Origin: Balneolaceae bacterium
GTDB lineage: Bacteria > Bacteroidota > Rhodothermia > Balneolales > Balneolaceae
Direction of reading: 5' to 3'
DNA: 35,037 nucleotides
NCBI GenBank assembly: GCA_009711805.1
Contig: VEMX01000077.1
Span: forward strand, 1-35,037
Every line of letters starts with the position of its first letter. The stretch's first letter is position 1. The translations under genes and the position numbers were made by a program. The notes beneath the pieces are model-generated. The model was not told where the DNA came from, made no database searches, and saw nothing but the letters and a program-made list of their open reading frames with translations. Shown here piece after piece: positions 24,764 to 33,768 of this stretch.

Positions 24764-26188
24764 ATGAGTATCAATAAAACCGTGTATCGAACATCAGCCC
24801 TGCTCTTAATACTTTTCTTTTTTACGGGTTGTTATACTCAGTTTCAATCTACAAATCAATTTCCTTTAGATGACCGCTATTCAGACTATTATGCCTGGGA
24901 TGGATTTGAAGAAGGAGAAGAATACACCGATGGCTATGCTTCTGAGTCGTACAATAAAGAAGTGAATTCCATTATGGCACAGCGGGAATTGGAAGAATCG
25001 GGAGTGTATTATAAAGATTATGAGACGGAACAGTGGTATTCCCAGAATTATGTAGATCAAACCTATTGGGAAGGGTATGATGATGGCTATTATGATGGAT
25101 ATGACGATGCAATCCTTGAGTACGATCACTATAGGAACAGATACTATTACTCTCCACAAGTATATATATATCCAGATCAGTTGACATATAATCTCCACGG
25201 TCCTTATAACTGGAGACACAGATTATGGGCATATCGGTCAATGGGAGGGTTCTTCCATTTCAATGGTATGTATGTTGGGGCTTATTTCTGCAATTCTATA
25301 GGATATGGTTACTATGGTTTTGGTCGTTGGCGCGCACTCCAGGGGTATTATTCTCATCAAGCTTATTGGAATGGTTTCTATGATGGGGGTATTTATGCCT
25401 ATAATGATTACTACAAATATGTACCCGTTTCTAAACGCTCCAATGCTGAGCTATATAAGAAAAGCTACAATGGCGGCGAACTTTATACGCGAACACGAGG
25501 TAATTCCAATTCAGGAACAAGAGTGCGTAATTCAGGAAACAGTACCCGTACCAGAAGTCGTTCCATAACCAGCTCGGGTCGGTCACGTACCGCCGGGTCT
25601 ACATCAGGAACAAGAGTAAGAAGTAGTTCGAGCAAAAGGAGTAGTAGTGGTTCTTCTGTAGGCCGAAGCAGAGGCTCTTCTTCCAGTTCTTCGAGAGGGA
25701 ACAGAAAAAGCGGAAACCAAAGTAAACGATCAGGGAATAATGATCAGGGATTAAGCAGCAGTAAGTATAGAAGTTACAGTTCTACCGGTTCTTCTGTAAA
25801 CAGAAGAAATACCGAGAATAGGGTTAGTACGAAACGAACCTACACAATTCCTTCAAAGCGAAGCTATAACTCTTTTATCACTCCTAAAAGAAATAGTTTT
25901 TCGAGTTCAACCAAACGCAGGGTTACTGTTCCGAACAGAATAAAAACTTTTTCGATTTCAAAAAGTTCTGCCCAAAAACGAAATATTTTTCAAAACCGGT
26001 CATCGTCACGGATTAAAAATGTAACGACTTCAAAGAAATCCCGCAGTAGTAGTATAAAAGTACGCTCATCAGGTAGTTCTCGTTCTTCATCCAGTATTTC
26101 CCGTTCAAAAAGTTCTTCTTCTAAAAGTAGAAGTAGCCGTAGTAGCGGGAGTAGCTCAAGTAAAAGAAAAAGGGGTGGGAATAGATAA
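24764..26188 (+). CDS. Lipoprotein with acidic Tyr-rich half and Ser/Arg-rich basic tail, function unknown
   Basis: 474 residues from the ATG at 24764; ATGs at 24752 and 24758 are alternatives, but MSINKTVYRTSALLLILF gives a cleaner signal peptide. A lipobox FFFTGC makes it a lipoprotein. The front half (to about residue 225) is rich in Tyr, Asp, Glu, Gly: WEGYDDGYYDGYDDAILEY, GYGYYGFGRWRALQGYYS. From about residue 235 to the end the protein is dominated by Ser, Arg, Lys, Asn and Thr with short repeats such as RSSSSKRSSSGSS and SRSSRSSGSSSSKRKR, and is strongly basic. I do not recognise a domain. The pattern recalls low-complexity Bacteroidetes lipoproteins often misannotated by similarity. 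It lies between a two-component pair and a FadL-like barrel, 74 bases before the latter. A surface or nucleic-acid/polyanion-binding role is conceivable but unproven. Confidence 0.8.
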   Translation: MSINKTVYRTSALLLILFFFTGCYTQFQSTNQFPLDDRYSDYYAWDGFEEGEEYTDGYASESYNKEVNSIMAQRELEESGVYYKDYETEQWYSQNYVDQTYWEGYDDGYYDGYDDAILEYDHYRNRYYYSPQVYIYPDQLTYNLHGPYNWRHRLWAYRSMGGFFHFNGMYVGAYFCNSIGYGYYGFGRWRALQGYYSHQAYWNGFYDGGIYAYNDYYKYVPVSKRSNAELYKKSYNGGELYTRTRGNSNSGTRVRNSGNSTRTRSRSITSSGRSRTAGSTSGTRVRSSSSKRSSSGSSVGRSRGSSSSSSRGNRKSGNQSKRSGNNDQGLSSSKYRSYSSTGSSVNRRNTENRVSTKRTYTIPSKRSYNSFITPKRNSFSSSTKRRVTVPNRIKTFSISKSSAQKRNIFQNRSSSRIKNVTTSKKSRSSSIKVRSSGSSRSSSSISRSKSSSSKSRSSRSSGSSSSKRKRGGNR

Positions 26189-26262
26189 ACCATCGGATTG
26201 CTGCAATGTGCAGAACCTTTATCGCATTAGCATTCACTTGAACAACTCAATCTATTCATAGA

Positions 26263-27753
26263 ATGAAGAAAATTACTTTTCTTTTAATACCATTTCTGTT
26301 TCTGTGCCAGATGAGCCTTTGGGCTCAGGAGGGAAATAATCCATATGGTTATTTGCATAAAGCACTTCAGTATTCTTCCCAAAATTTAAATGGGGATGCA
26401 GGTGCTGGTTTGTTCCCTTCTGTTGCTTCAGCCCATGGATATGGCAGCTTTATCGATAATCCTGCAAGCATGGCTTTACTTGATAAAAGTTCTGTGAATT
26501 TTAGCTTCTATAACAACCAGGTGGAACATCATAATATGTACCTGGGGAACGCCCTTGTAGCGGATGACAGTGCTACACAGATAGGAAGTATTGGTTTTGT
26601 ATATCAAATGCCGGTTGAAAGGGGGAGCATGGTAATAGGTGCAGGTTATAACCAGCTGATCCACCAGTTGGGAAGAACCAGAATTAAAGGTCGTAATTCG
26701 GAAAACACTATTACGGATTCCTTTAAATTTCGATTTAGCGATCATCATAATATTGCATTTAATACTTATGCTATTGACTGGGGAGATGCAGATGGAACTT
26801 ACACAGAGTCTATATTTCGCATTGGATTTGACAGATACCCCGGAATTACACAAGAAGCTGAAATAACCTATAACACAGATATAGGAGAATATTCTGCTTT
26901 TGTGGGAACAGAATTTAAAAAAGGAATATTTGTAGGGATTTCATTTGGTCATACAGTTGGTACTTATAGTTACAGCCGAAATTTTTACGAGATCGATACA
27001 GAGAATGATTATAACTATAATTTCATCCCTTCGGATAGCCCCGGCGACAGTACAGATATAGATAATATTTGGTTGTATGACAAGATGAAGGCTGAAGTAT
27101 GGGGCTATAATGTAAGGGGAGGACTCATTTATCAAATCACTCCAAATATTAATATTGGTATTAGTTACCTGGCACCTTATGCGTTAAAAGCCCGGGAAAG
27201 CTATAGTGCATTAATTAGAACTGAGTTGGATGATGGTTCAACTCCTTTTCAGGATGAGAAAGAAAGTGATGAAGATTTGATATACAAGGTTAAGAACCCT
27301 GGACAATTAAAGATTGGTGTGACAGCAAATAATATAGGTCCTTTCTCCGTCTCAGTTTCTGGCGAATATATTGACTACTCAGAATTAAAATTAATAACCG
27401 GACTCAAGTTTGACAATGAGAACGACTTTATCGAGGATAATTATAAAGAGGTTTTTAATATAAAAACCGGGGTCAAGGTTGCATTTACCGACATAACAAA
27501 ATTTAAAGCCGGCTATGCTTACCTCCCTGGTAAAAGTAAAAAGTTTGCGGCCAATAGAAATGTTTTTTTTGGTGGGATCAGTTCTAAGCTGAGTTCAGAC
27601 ATTATATTGGAGGTAAGCGGTCAATATTCAATGTGGGATGACAGGTCTGTTGCCTACGATTACGAAAATTTTTCAGGAGATTTATTTGAACAGACAATAA
27701 GTAAGCAATCCAATAGTTTGTTTATACAGACAGGGGTAAAGTTTTTGTTTTAA
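26263..27753 (+). CDS. FadL/OmpP1-like outer-membrane beta-barrel protein
   Basis: 496 residues. Signal peptide (about 1-21, ending LWAQ). The mature start ALQYSSQNLNGDAGAGLFPSVASAHGYGSFIDNPASMALL resembles the N-terminal hatch of FadL/OmpP1 (TodX) proteins, where N-P-A-x-L/M is conserved. The rest is alternating strands, including FKAGYAYLPGKSK and ending FIQTGVKFLF with a terminal phenylalanine. FadL-family channels let hydrophobic compounds cross the outer membrane. It follows the Ser/Arg-rich lipoprotein by 74 bases with no terminator between, so cotranscription is likely. A perfect hairpin terminator lies about 48 bases after its stop. Barrel certain; substrate unknown. Confidence 0.8.
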   Translation: MKKITFLLIPFLFLCQMSLWAQEGNNPYGYLHKALQYSSQNLNGDAGAGLFPSVASAHGYGSFIDNPASMALLDKSSVNFSFYNNQVEHHNMYLGNALVADDSATQIGSIGFVYQMPVERGSMVIGAGYNQLIHQLGRTRIKGRNSENTITDSFKFRFSDHHNIAFNTYAIDWGDADGTYTESIFRIGFDRYPGITQEAEITYNTDIGEYSAFVGTEFKKGIFVGISFGHTVGTYSYSRNFYEIDTENDYNYNFIPSDSPGDSTDIDNIWLYDKMKAEVWGYNVRGGLIYQITPNINIGISYLAPYALKARESYSALIRTELDDGSTPFQDEKESDEDLIYKVKNPGQLKIGVTANNIGPFSVSVSGEYIDYSELKLITGLKFDNENDFIEDNYKEVFNIKTGVKVAFTDITKFKAGYAYLPGKSKKFAANRNVFFGGISSKLSSDIILEVSGQYSMWDDRSVAYDYENFSGDLFEQTISKQSNSLFIQTGVKFLF

Positions 27754-27800
27754 ATCCTGTTAGTATTTATGTGTAACCCGATAACCTCCGTAGTTAGTTA

Positions 27801-27835
27801 AGTAAAAGCCTTGTGAAAGAGGCTTTTACTCTTTT
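27801..27835 (+). terminator. Terminator of the FadL-like gene
   Basis: AGTAAAAGCC (27801-27810) pairs perfectly with GGCTTTTACT (27821-27830), followed by cTTTT. The stem is AT-rich at its base but uninterrupted, and it lies about 48 bases after the stop codon at 27753. Confidence 0.8.
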
Positions 27836-27847
27836 ATACCATCTCTA

Positions 27848-27880
27848 TAAAAACGACTCTATGCTGTTTAGCACAGAGTC
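27848..27880 (-). terminator. Terminator of the OmpA-family gene (minus strand)
   Basis: Arms GACTCTaTGC (27855-27864) and GCAcAGAGTC (27871-27880) pair at nine of ten positions. Read on the minus strand the hairpin is followed by GTTTTTA, so it serves the gene ending at 27906. Together with the hairpin at 27801 it makes two facing terminators. Confidence 0.75.
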
Positions 27881-27905
27881 ATTTAAAGGAGGCTAAATAG
27901 CCTGC

Positions 27906-28586
27906 TTATTGTTGCCCGATTTTACCTTCTTCAGCTGCTTCTTTAAGCTCTTCATTAGCCCAGATAGCTATCTCAACCCGACGGTTTTGCTGTCGGCCTT
28001 CAGCTGTTTTGTTGGTTACAATGGGTTGTGTTTCGCCATAGCCGACAATAGTCATTCGTTCTGCATCTACCCCGGTGAAGGCAGTAAATTCAGCTACAGA
28101 ACGGGCTCGTTGTTCCGAAAGGGTTTGATTATAATTTTCAGTTCCCCGGCTGTCGGTATGCCCACCGAACATGATATTGGTTTCATCATACTTTTTGAGG
28201 ACATCAGCAAGGTCGGCAATATTTTCTTTTGCAGGGTCTTTGAGGTTATATGATTCAGTGTCGAACAAAACACCGGAATCAAATGTAATCTTGATTCCTT
28301 CTCCTACCCGTTCCACCGTAGCATTTTCTAATTCATCTTCAAGCTCTCTGGCTTGTCGGTCCATATAGTTTCCAATGGTCGCTCCTGCAGCTCCACCTAC
28401 AGCTGCTCCTATAATTGCACCAGTGGTAGTATTACCGGCAGCTTTTCCAATAATGGCCCCGGCTAAAGCACCGGCGCTAGCTCCAATGGTTGTTCCTTTG
28501 GCTGTCTTACTCCAATTCTTGCAAGCCGTAAAAGGAAGTGTTAGGGTTAATAAGATTGCAAATAACTTTATTCCTCTTGATTTCAT
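27906..28586 (-). CDS. OmpA-family lipoprotein with glycine-zipper segment (YiaD-like)
   Basis: 226 residues. Signal peptide with lipobox PFTAC (Cys at about 22). A glycine-zipper region (about 32-75: TIGASAGALAGAIIGKAAG, then GAIIGAAVGGAAGATIG) precedes a coil and the OmpA C-terminal domain (about 95-212) with the peptidoglycan-binding residues in GGHTDSRGTENYNQTLSEQRA and VEIAIWA. It anchors the outer membrane to peptidoglycan. Same architecture as E. coli YiaD. Monocistronic, followed by a terminator at 27848-27880. Confidence 0.92.
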   Translation of the reverse strand: MKSRGIKLFAILLTLTLPFTACKNWSKTAKGTTIGASAGALAGAIIGKAAGNTTTGAIIGAAVGGAAGATIGNYMDRQARELEDELENATVERVGEGIKITFDSGVLFDTESYNLKDPAKENIADLADVLKKYDETNIMFGGHTDSRGTENYNQTLSEQRARSVAEFTAFTGVDAERMTIVGYGETQPIVTNKTAEGRQQNRRVEIAIWANEELKEAAEEGKIGQQ

Positions 28587-28707
28587 AAAACTACAGATTC
28601 TTTATTTATTTAGTGTTCTGTTAGTTGAATAGAATGGCCTTAGATAAGTTCCGAATAATATCTAAGCGAGAATTAAAGCAAGATGTACAATGTGATACTG
28701 CGAAGAC

Positions 28708-31251
28708 TCAGGATACTTCAGCTCGCAACACTTCGAGAGGTGGTTTATGATGAATGCCCCGGGTGTTGATGAGACCAATGATCAATACCAATAAAGTAAG
28801 TATAGCAATCTCAGCTCCAATTATGATAAAGTCGGGGATGAATTCTATTTCAAAATAGAAATAACCTATGGCTACACTGGTTCCCACTGAAAGAATTAAA
28901 CCAGTTAGTGAAGCCATAATACCCAGCAATACATATTCGATGACCTGAATTTTAACCACTTGTTTTTTCTGAGCACCAAGCGTCCTCAACAATACCGTTT
29001 CTCTGATGCGTTGAAAGCGACTGGTGGCTGTGGTACCGGCCAGAACGATTAATCCGGTTATGATGCTGAAGAAACCAATAAACTGAATCACAAATGTAAT
29101 TTTGCCAATGAGTTCTTTCACGGAATTGATGATCTGTCCAATATCGATAGCAGATACATTGGGATAGGCTTGTACAATCTCTCTTTGCAGAGCCATAGAT
29201 GCTTCCTGGCTGGGAACTATTATAGTGGTAGCAAAAAATTGAGGGGCTGCTTCTAATACTCCTTTTGGGAATACTACAAAGAAATTAGGCTGGGGTTGAT
29301 CCCAGTCAGCTTCGCGGGTACTGGCTATATAACTTTGTATGGGAATACCCTGCACATCCCAGGTTAATGTATCACCCAAACTCAAATCCAGATCTTCCAT
29401 AATGGCATTCTCAACCGAAACCGGAACAGCCTGGTCTAACCCTTTTATCGAGCCAATCCATTTACCCTCAGTTAGAGTTTCATTCTCAAGGAGGGTATCC
29501 CGGTAGGTAGAGCGATACTCACGCGATAGCGCCCATCGACGCTGGGTACGACTGGTATCAATTAAAATTTCACTAATATCCCGGCTATTTATGGCTTCCA
29601 GCCTCATGGTAACGATAGGGGCATTCTGTACAATTTTGAATCCATTTTTCCGGATAATCTGGTTCACACCTTCATTTTGATCATACTGTACATCAAAAAG
29701 TGCGATATTGGGCAGTCCGTCCTGATCTCCAAAATCAATCTGGTTGAGTATCATATCCTGGGTCAGAAAAATAGCACTAATCATGGTAACCCCTAATCCA
29801 AAAGTTAGCAACAAAGTAGTGGTTTGGTTATTGGGGCGGTAGAGATTGGCCAGCCCCTGTCGCCATTCATATTTTAATCCTGTTTTTGTAAAACTACGGG
29901 AGAGCTTCATAATCAACTTAGCGAAAGCAGTGAGTACGACCAGGCAAAAACCGAGCCCCAGGGTGAAAAACAGGGCTGGGAGGAATTCTCCAAGCATTAA
30001 CCAGGCATAGCTTGTTATAAATACACATACCAACAGGGCAAGTATTCCTTTGGTTGAGTTCGGGAGCAGTTTTGTCAAATTTACTGCTGCGGTTCGCAGA
30101 GTGTATAGCGGAGATATTTTTCTGACTGCAAGCAGGGGGATGAGGGCAAACAGAATCGATATTAAAAGCCCTGTCAGTATTCCAAATGCAATGGAGGACC
30201 ATGAGACAAACATCTCAATATCAACCGGGAAGAAATCCTGGACCAATGCAGGCAAATAGACTTGTATAACCGATCCCAGAATGGCACCCATCAACGAGCC
30301 GAGGAACCCCATGCTTGCGGCTTGTATCAAGTATATGAGCATAGCCTGGTTAGAGCTTACCCCCACACAACGTAATACAGCTACGGTGTTTACTTTATGC
30401 CGGATATACACAAAAATGGAACTGGCTACTCCAATTCCCCCCAACAGCAGGGCTATAAAACCAATCATATTCAGGAAATTGGACAGATAGGTAATGGCTT
30501 CGGCTACTTCTTCCTGGCGTTCACGGACGGTATCAAAACCAAAGTTCATGGTTTCCTGAAGATCCCCAAGCTGGTCTTCCATCGCTTTCATATCGGTGTT
30601 TTCCGGAAACTTGAAGTACGAGACATAATCAATCTGGCTTCCCCGTTGGAGTAATCCCGTATTTTCTGCAGTACGTTTCGGGATATAAATAGCTGGGCCA
30701 AGAAAAGAACTTCCGGGATTTTCGCCCGGTACTTTTACCAAAGCCCCGGCTATCACATAGGTTACAGTTCCTATTTTAACAGAATCGCCGGTACTAATCT
30801 GGTACTGCGACATAAAGGATTGATCCACAAGCGCCGCTGTTTCATCTTGAAGTCGTTTTTCGGCTTGCTCAGGGATAGTTTCAAATTCACCATAAAAGGG
30901 GAAGTCTCCTTCAAAAGCCCGTATGCGGGAAAGCCGGGTAGCACCGGTCTCAGGGTAATAGGCCATAGAAGGAAACCGAAGGACGGTAGATTCCTGTCCG
31001 CCCAGCGAATCTAAGACTTCCCGGAGTTCTGGTTCAAACGGGCGATGGCTGGTCACTTCAAGGTCGGCACCAAGCAGTTCTTTTGCTTGCGCATTAACAC
31101 TTTTGGTAAGGTTTTGCCTAAAGGAGGTAATGGCAACCATAGCTGCAATTCCTACGATGATAGCAGCCATAAAAAGAAATAGCTTTTTGCGATTTGAACG
31201 GGAATCGCGCCAGGCCATTTTAAGAGTCCAAAGGAAGGATGTGTTTTGCAT
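28708..31251 (-). CDS. ybbP: ABC transporter permease with two FtsX domains (YbbP-like)
   Basis: 847 residues, the length of YbbP. N-terminal helix (about 22-42, KLFLFMAAIIVGIAAMVAI), periplasmic domain, a first FtsX block of helices (about 250-390), further helices near 400-445, another periplasmic domain, and a final FtsX block (about 725-840) with TSRFQRIRETVLLRTLGAQKKQVVKIQVIEYVLLG. The second half repeats the first, so one chain supplies both halves of the exporter. The ATPase gene lies six bases upstream and the esterase gene diverges beyond it: the tesA/ybbA-ybbP arrangement of E. coli. The physiological substrate is unknown in any species. Confidence 0.9.
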   Translation of the reverse strand: MQNTSFLWTLKMAWRDSRSNRKKLFLFMAAIIVGIAAMVAITSFRQNLTKSVNAQAKELLGADLEVTSHRPFEPELREVLDSLGGQESTVLRFPSMAYYPETGATRLSRIRAFEGDFPFYGEFETIPEQAEKRLQDETAALVDQSFMSQYQISTGDSVKIGTVTYVIAGALVKVPGENPGSSFLGPAIYIPKRTAENTGLLQRGSQIDYVSYFKFPENTDMKAMEDQLGDLQETMNFGFDTVRERQEEVAEAITYLSNFLNMIGFIALLLGGIGVASSIFVYIRHKVNTVAVLRCVGVSSNQAMLIYLIQAASMGFLGSLMGAILGSVIQVYLPALVQDFFPVDIEMFVSWSSIAFGILTGLLISILFALIPLLAVRKISPLYTLRTAAVNLTKLLPNSTKGILALLVCVFITSYAWLMLGEFLPALFFTLGLGFCLVVLTAFAKLIMKLSRSFTKTGLKYEWRQGLANLYRPNNQTTTLLLTFGLGVTMISAIFLTQDMILNQIDFGDQDGLPNIALFDVQYDQNEGVNQIIRKNGFKIVQNAPIVTMRLEAINSRDISEILIDTSRTQRRWALSREYRSTYRDTLLENETLTEGKWIGSIKGLDQAVPVSVENAIMEDLDLSLGDTLTWDVQGIPIQSYIASTREADWDQPQPNFFVVFPKGVLEAAPQFFATTIIVPSQEASMALQREIVQAYPNVSAIDIGQIINSVKELIGKITFVIQFIGFFSIITGLIVLAGTTATSRFQRIRETVLLRTLGAQKKQVVKIQVIEYVLLGIMASLTGLILSVGTSVAIGYFYFEIEFIPDFIIIGAEIAILTLLVLIIGLINTRGIHHKPPLEVLRAEVS

Positions 31252-31257
31252 AATTTC

Positions 31258-31971
31258 TTAACCCGAGATTGCTTGAGGCTGAGTATTTGCGGCCGAGTCT
31301 TCATCAACTTTTCCATTGCGAAGTCGGATAATACGGTCGCATTTGCTGGCCAGTTCAAGGTCGTGGGTAACCATGATAAGGGTAGTTCCTTTTTTCTGGT
31401 TTAAATCAAAGATGAGTTGCTCAATGTGTTCTCCTGTATCGGTGTCGAGGTTACCGGTGGGTTCATCCGCGAATAAAATTTTGGGCTGGTTGATGAATGC
31501 CCGCGCTATGGCTACCCGTTGTTGTTCCCCACCTGATAGTTGAGTAGGATAATGATGTCCACGGTCGCCAAGCCCTACATCGCTTAGCAATTCAGCAGCG
31601 TGTTTGCGCACCTCTTTTGTTTTTTCTCCACGGAGCTCGAGGGGAACCATTACATTTTCAAGGGCAGTAAGGGTAGGGACTAACTGAAAAGTCTGGAAAA
31701 CAAATCCCACATGTTTATTTCGAACCTTTGCCCGTTCATCTTCGTTGAGAGGGTTTAGCGAAACTCCATTTAAAGTAATTTGTCCGGAAGTAGGCCGGTC
31801 GAGCCCGGCGCATAAACCCAACAGGGTAGTTTTTCCACTCCCCGACGGTCCCACTATAGCACAAGATGTACCCTCAGAAACATTAAAATTTATGTGGTTT
31901 ACTACAGTTAATAATTTCGATCCGCTTTTAAATTGGCGGGTTAAATCTTTTACTTCTAAAATATTTGTCAC
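31258..31971 (-). CDS. ybbA: ABC transporter ATP-binding protein (YbbA-like)
   Basis: 237 residues from a GTG start. Walker A GPSGSGKT at 41-48, Q-loop at about 93, signature LSGGEQQR at 145-152, Walker B ILFADE at 165-170, switch H203 (THD). All catalytic residues are intact. LolD/YbbA subfamily. Six bases separate it from the permease, so they form one operon, and it is divergent from the SGNH hydrolase gene, as ybbA is from tesA. It energises the YbbP-like permease. Confidence 0.92.
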   Translation of the reverse strand: MTNILEVKDLTRQFKSGSKLLTVVNHINFNVSEGTSCAIVGPSGSGKTTLLGLCAGLDRPTSGQITLNGVSLNPLNEDERAKVRNKHVGFVFQTFQLVPTLTALENVMVPLELRGEKTKEVRKHAAELLSDVGLGDRGHHYPTQLSGGEQQRVAIARAFINQPKILFADEPTGNLDTDTGEHIEQLIFDLNQKKGTTLIMVTHDLELASKCDRIIRLRNGKVDEDSAANTQPQAISG

Positions 31972-32102
31972 AATTTTTCCATTTATTTCACAGGCTCAAC
32001 ATAACGCTTTGCCGGATAATTTCTGAGCCGGTACAAGTACGAACAAAACGTTTATTTGTTTATGTAATTCTCAAATTTTTAAATTTTTACAAAACTCAAC
32101 TA
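31972..32102. promoter_or_regulatory. Divergent promoter region ybbA / esterase
   Basis: 131 bases. Toward the esterase: TTTG at 32055-32058, 21-base spacer, TAAATTTT at 32080-32087, one mismatch from TAnnTTTG. An inverted pair GGCTCA (31992-31997) / TGAGCC (32024-32029) encloses a possible regulatory stem. No clear minus-strand promoter was recognised. Confidence 0.4.
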
Positions 32103-32729
32103 ATGAAAAGTATTGTATTGAGATATATCATACTATTATTTGTTACTTTATTATCGATGACTGCCATGGCACAGGAAAGCCAAACCATTCTGTTTTTTGG
32201 GGATAGTATAACGGCCGGTTTTGGTATAGAAAAAGAACAAGCTTTTCCGGCACTTATTCAGGACAAAATAGATTCACTGGGATTGGATGATGAGGTGATA
32301 AACGGCGGACTCAGTGGGGAAACATCGGCAGGGGGGCTGCGCAGGATCGATTGGGTGCTGCAACGACCGGTAGATATTATGATTCTCGAGTTGGGAGGAA
32401 ATGATGGTCTGAGGGGGATTGATTTAAGTTCTACCCAAAAAAACCTGCAGGGTATTATTGACAAGGCAAAAGCGAAAAATCCCGATATGGAAATCATTAT
32501 AACCGGGATGCAGGTGCCCCCTAATTTGGGGCATGAGTACACAGCTCAGTTTCAGGAAATATATCCCACGCTGGCCGAAGAAAATAACCTGGAATTAATC
32601 CCCCTTATCATGGATAGGCTGGGCGGGGATGAAGAACTTATGCAAGCCGATGATACCCATCCTACAGCCAAAGGTCACAAACTTATAGCAGATGTTATTT
32701 GGGATGTATTAAGGCCATATTTAGAATGA
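32103..32729 (+). CDS. tesA: Secreted SGNH/GDSL hydrolase, TesA/arylesterase type
   Basis: 208 residues from the ATG at 32103 (MKSIVLRYIILLFVTL), giving a proper signal peptide ending MAQ; an in-frame ATG at 31965 would add 46 non-matching residues. Catalytic serine S35 in FFGDSITAG, block II G69 (NGGLSGETSAGG), block III N100 in ELGGNDGLRG, and D183/H186 in DDTHP. These are the four SGNH blocks of lysophospholipase/thioesterase I. Exported to the periplasm, it would hydrolyse acyl esters or thioesters. Divergent from ybbA-ybbP as in E. coli, suggesting the transporter and esterase act on the same lipid-type compound. Confidence 0.93.
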   Translation: MKSIVLRYIILLFVTLLSMTAMAQESQTILFFGDSITAGFGIEKEQAFPALIQDKIDSLGLDDEVINGGLSGETSAGGLRRIDWVLQRPVDIMILELGGNDGLRGIDLSSTQKNLQGIIDKAKAKNPDMEIIITGMQVPPNLGHEYTAQFQEIYPTLAEENNLELIPLIMDRLGGDEELMQADDTHPTAKGHKLIADVIWDVLRPYLE

Positions 32730-32851
32730 GTTTTTCTAAGAAGATATTGGGTAAAAAGGTTGATTAAAGGCGATGTAGAGGTGTTAAAAACTGTATTCAA
32801 CTTTTTTCTCTTATAAATGAGGCCTACCTTTTCAGAATTAATTCAGTTAAG

Positions 32852-33760
32852 ATGAAATATTCCATGAAAAAATTATTTATTTGTTTTCTTTTTTGGTTGA
32901 TATGTGGAAGTGTTTTTGCTCAGGACGCCCCGCTTGATTATAAACCCAAAGTCCTGCTGGTAACAGCCCATCCTGATGATGATGCTTTATTTTCTGCCAC
33001 CGTGTTTAAAACCACAAAGTTACTTGGGGGAGTAGTCGACCTGGCTTTGATGACTAATGGTGAAGGCGGATACAAGTATTCCACGCTGGGAAATTATATC
33101 TATGGGCGGGAATTAGATACGGAAGAAATAGGAAGAGCTTACCTGCCGGGTATCCGAAAAAAAGAGCTGATGGCAGGGGGCGACATTGTAGGTATTCGCA
33201 ATTATTTCTTTTTCGACCAGAAAGATTTCTATTACACCCTGGATGTTGAAGAAGCGTTAACAAAGTGGGACACCGAGATGATTGTTGACCGGTTGATGGG
33301 CATTATGCATGAGGAAGAGTATGACTTCTTGTTTTTGATGCTGCCATTTGAAGAATTTCACGGACACCACAAAGCAGCTACGGTATTGGCCCTGAGGGCT
33401 TTAAAACAACTTCCGGAAGAAAATCGTCCCATTGCCCTGGAAGCCTTTGTGAGAAGAGGGGAAGAAGACTCCGGCATTGAATTTACTATGCTGGAAGAGC
33501 ATCCTTCGACTAAAGTAATGCCGGATGTAACCTTCGAGTTTAACCGAAACCAGACCTTTGGACATAACAACCGCCTTAACTACAATATCATAGCCAATTG
33601 GGTGATTGCCGAGCATAAATCCCAAGGGACCATGCAGCTGTTGATGCAAAGCAACAACGGCATTATTGAACAGTATTGGTTCCCATCTTTGAACACTGAA
33701 AAAGGTTTGGCGAAAACCAAAGCCTTTTTTGAAGTCATTAATACCGCACAGCCGGATTAA
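32852..33760 (+). CDS. Secreted PIG-L (LmbE) family deacetylase
   Basis: 302 residues; ATG at 32864 (MKKLFICFLF) is a likely alternative start. Signal peptide ending VFAQ at about 24. Zinc site: H40 and D43 in TAHPDDDAL, with HxxH H170/H173 in FEEFHGHHKAA. These are the family's metal ligands, and the general-base aspartate is D42. PIG-L enzymes remove acetyl groups from N-acetylglucosaminyl compounds; a secreted form may act on envelope glycans or glycolipids. Located 122 bases after the esterase gene. Substrate unknown. Confidence 0.9.
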   Translation: MKYSMKKLFICFLFWLICGSVFAQDAPLDYKPKVLLVTAHPDDDALFSATVFKTTKLLGGVVDLALMTNGEGGYKYSTLGNYIYGRELDTEEIGRAYLPGIRKKELMAGGDIVGIRNYFFFDQKDFYYTLDVEEALTKWDTEMIVDRLMGIMHEEEYDFLFLMLPFEEFHGHHKAATVLALRALKQLPEENRPIALEAFVRRGEEDSGIEFTMLEEHPSTKVMPDVTFEFNRNQTFGHNNRLNYNIIANWVIAEHKSQGTMQLLMQSNNGIIEQYWFPSLNTEKGLAKTKAFFEVINTAQPD

Positions 33761-33768
33761 AAGACGGT

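Noticed and set aside
25990-26193. Antisense frame rich in Leu/Glu opposite the Ser/Arg tail
   Set aside because: Its composition is the mirror of a low-complexity codon pattern; the sense frame has a signal peptide and operon context.
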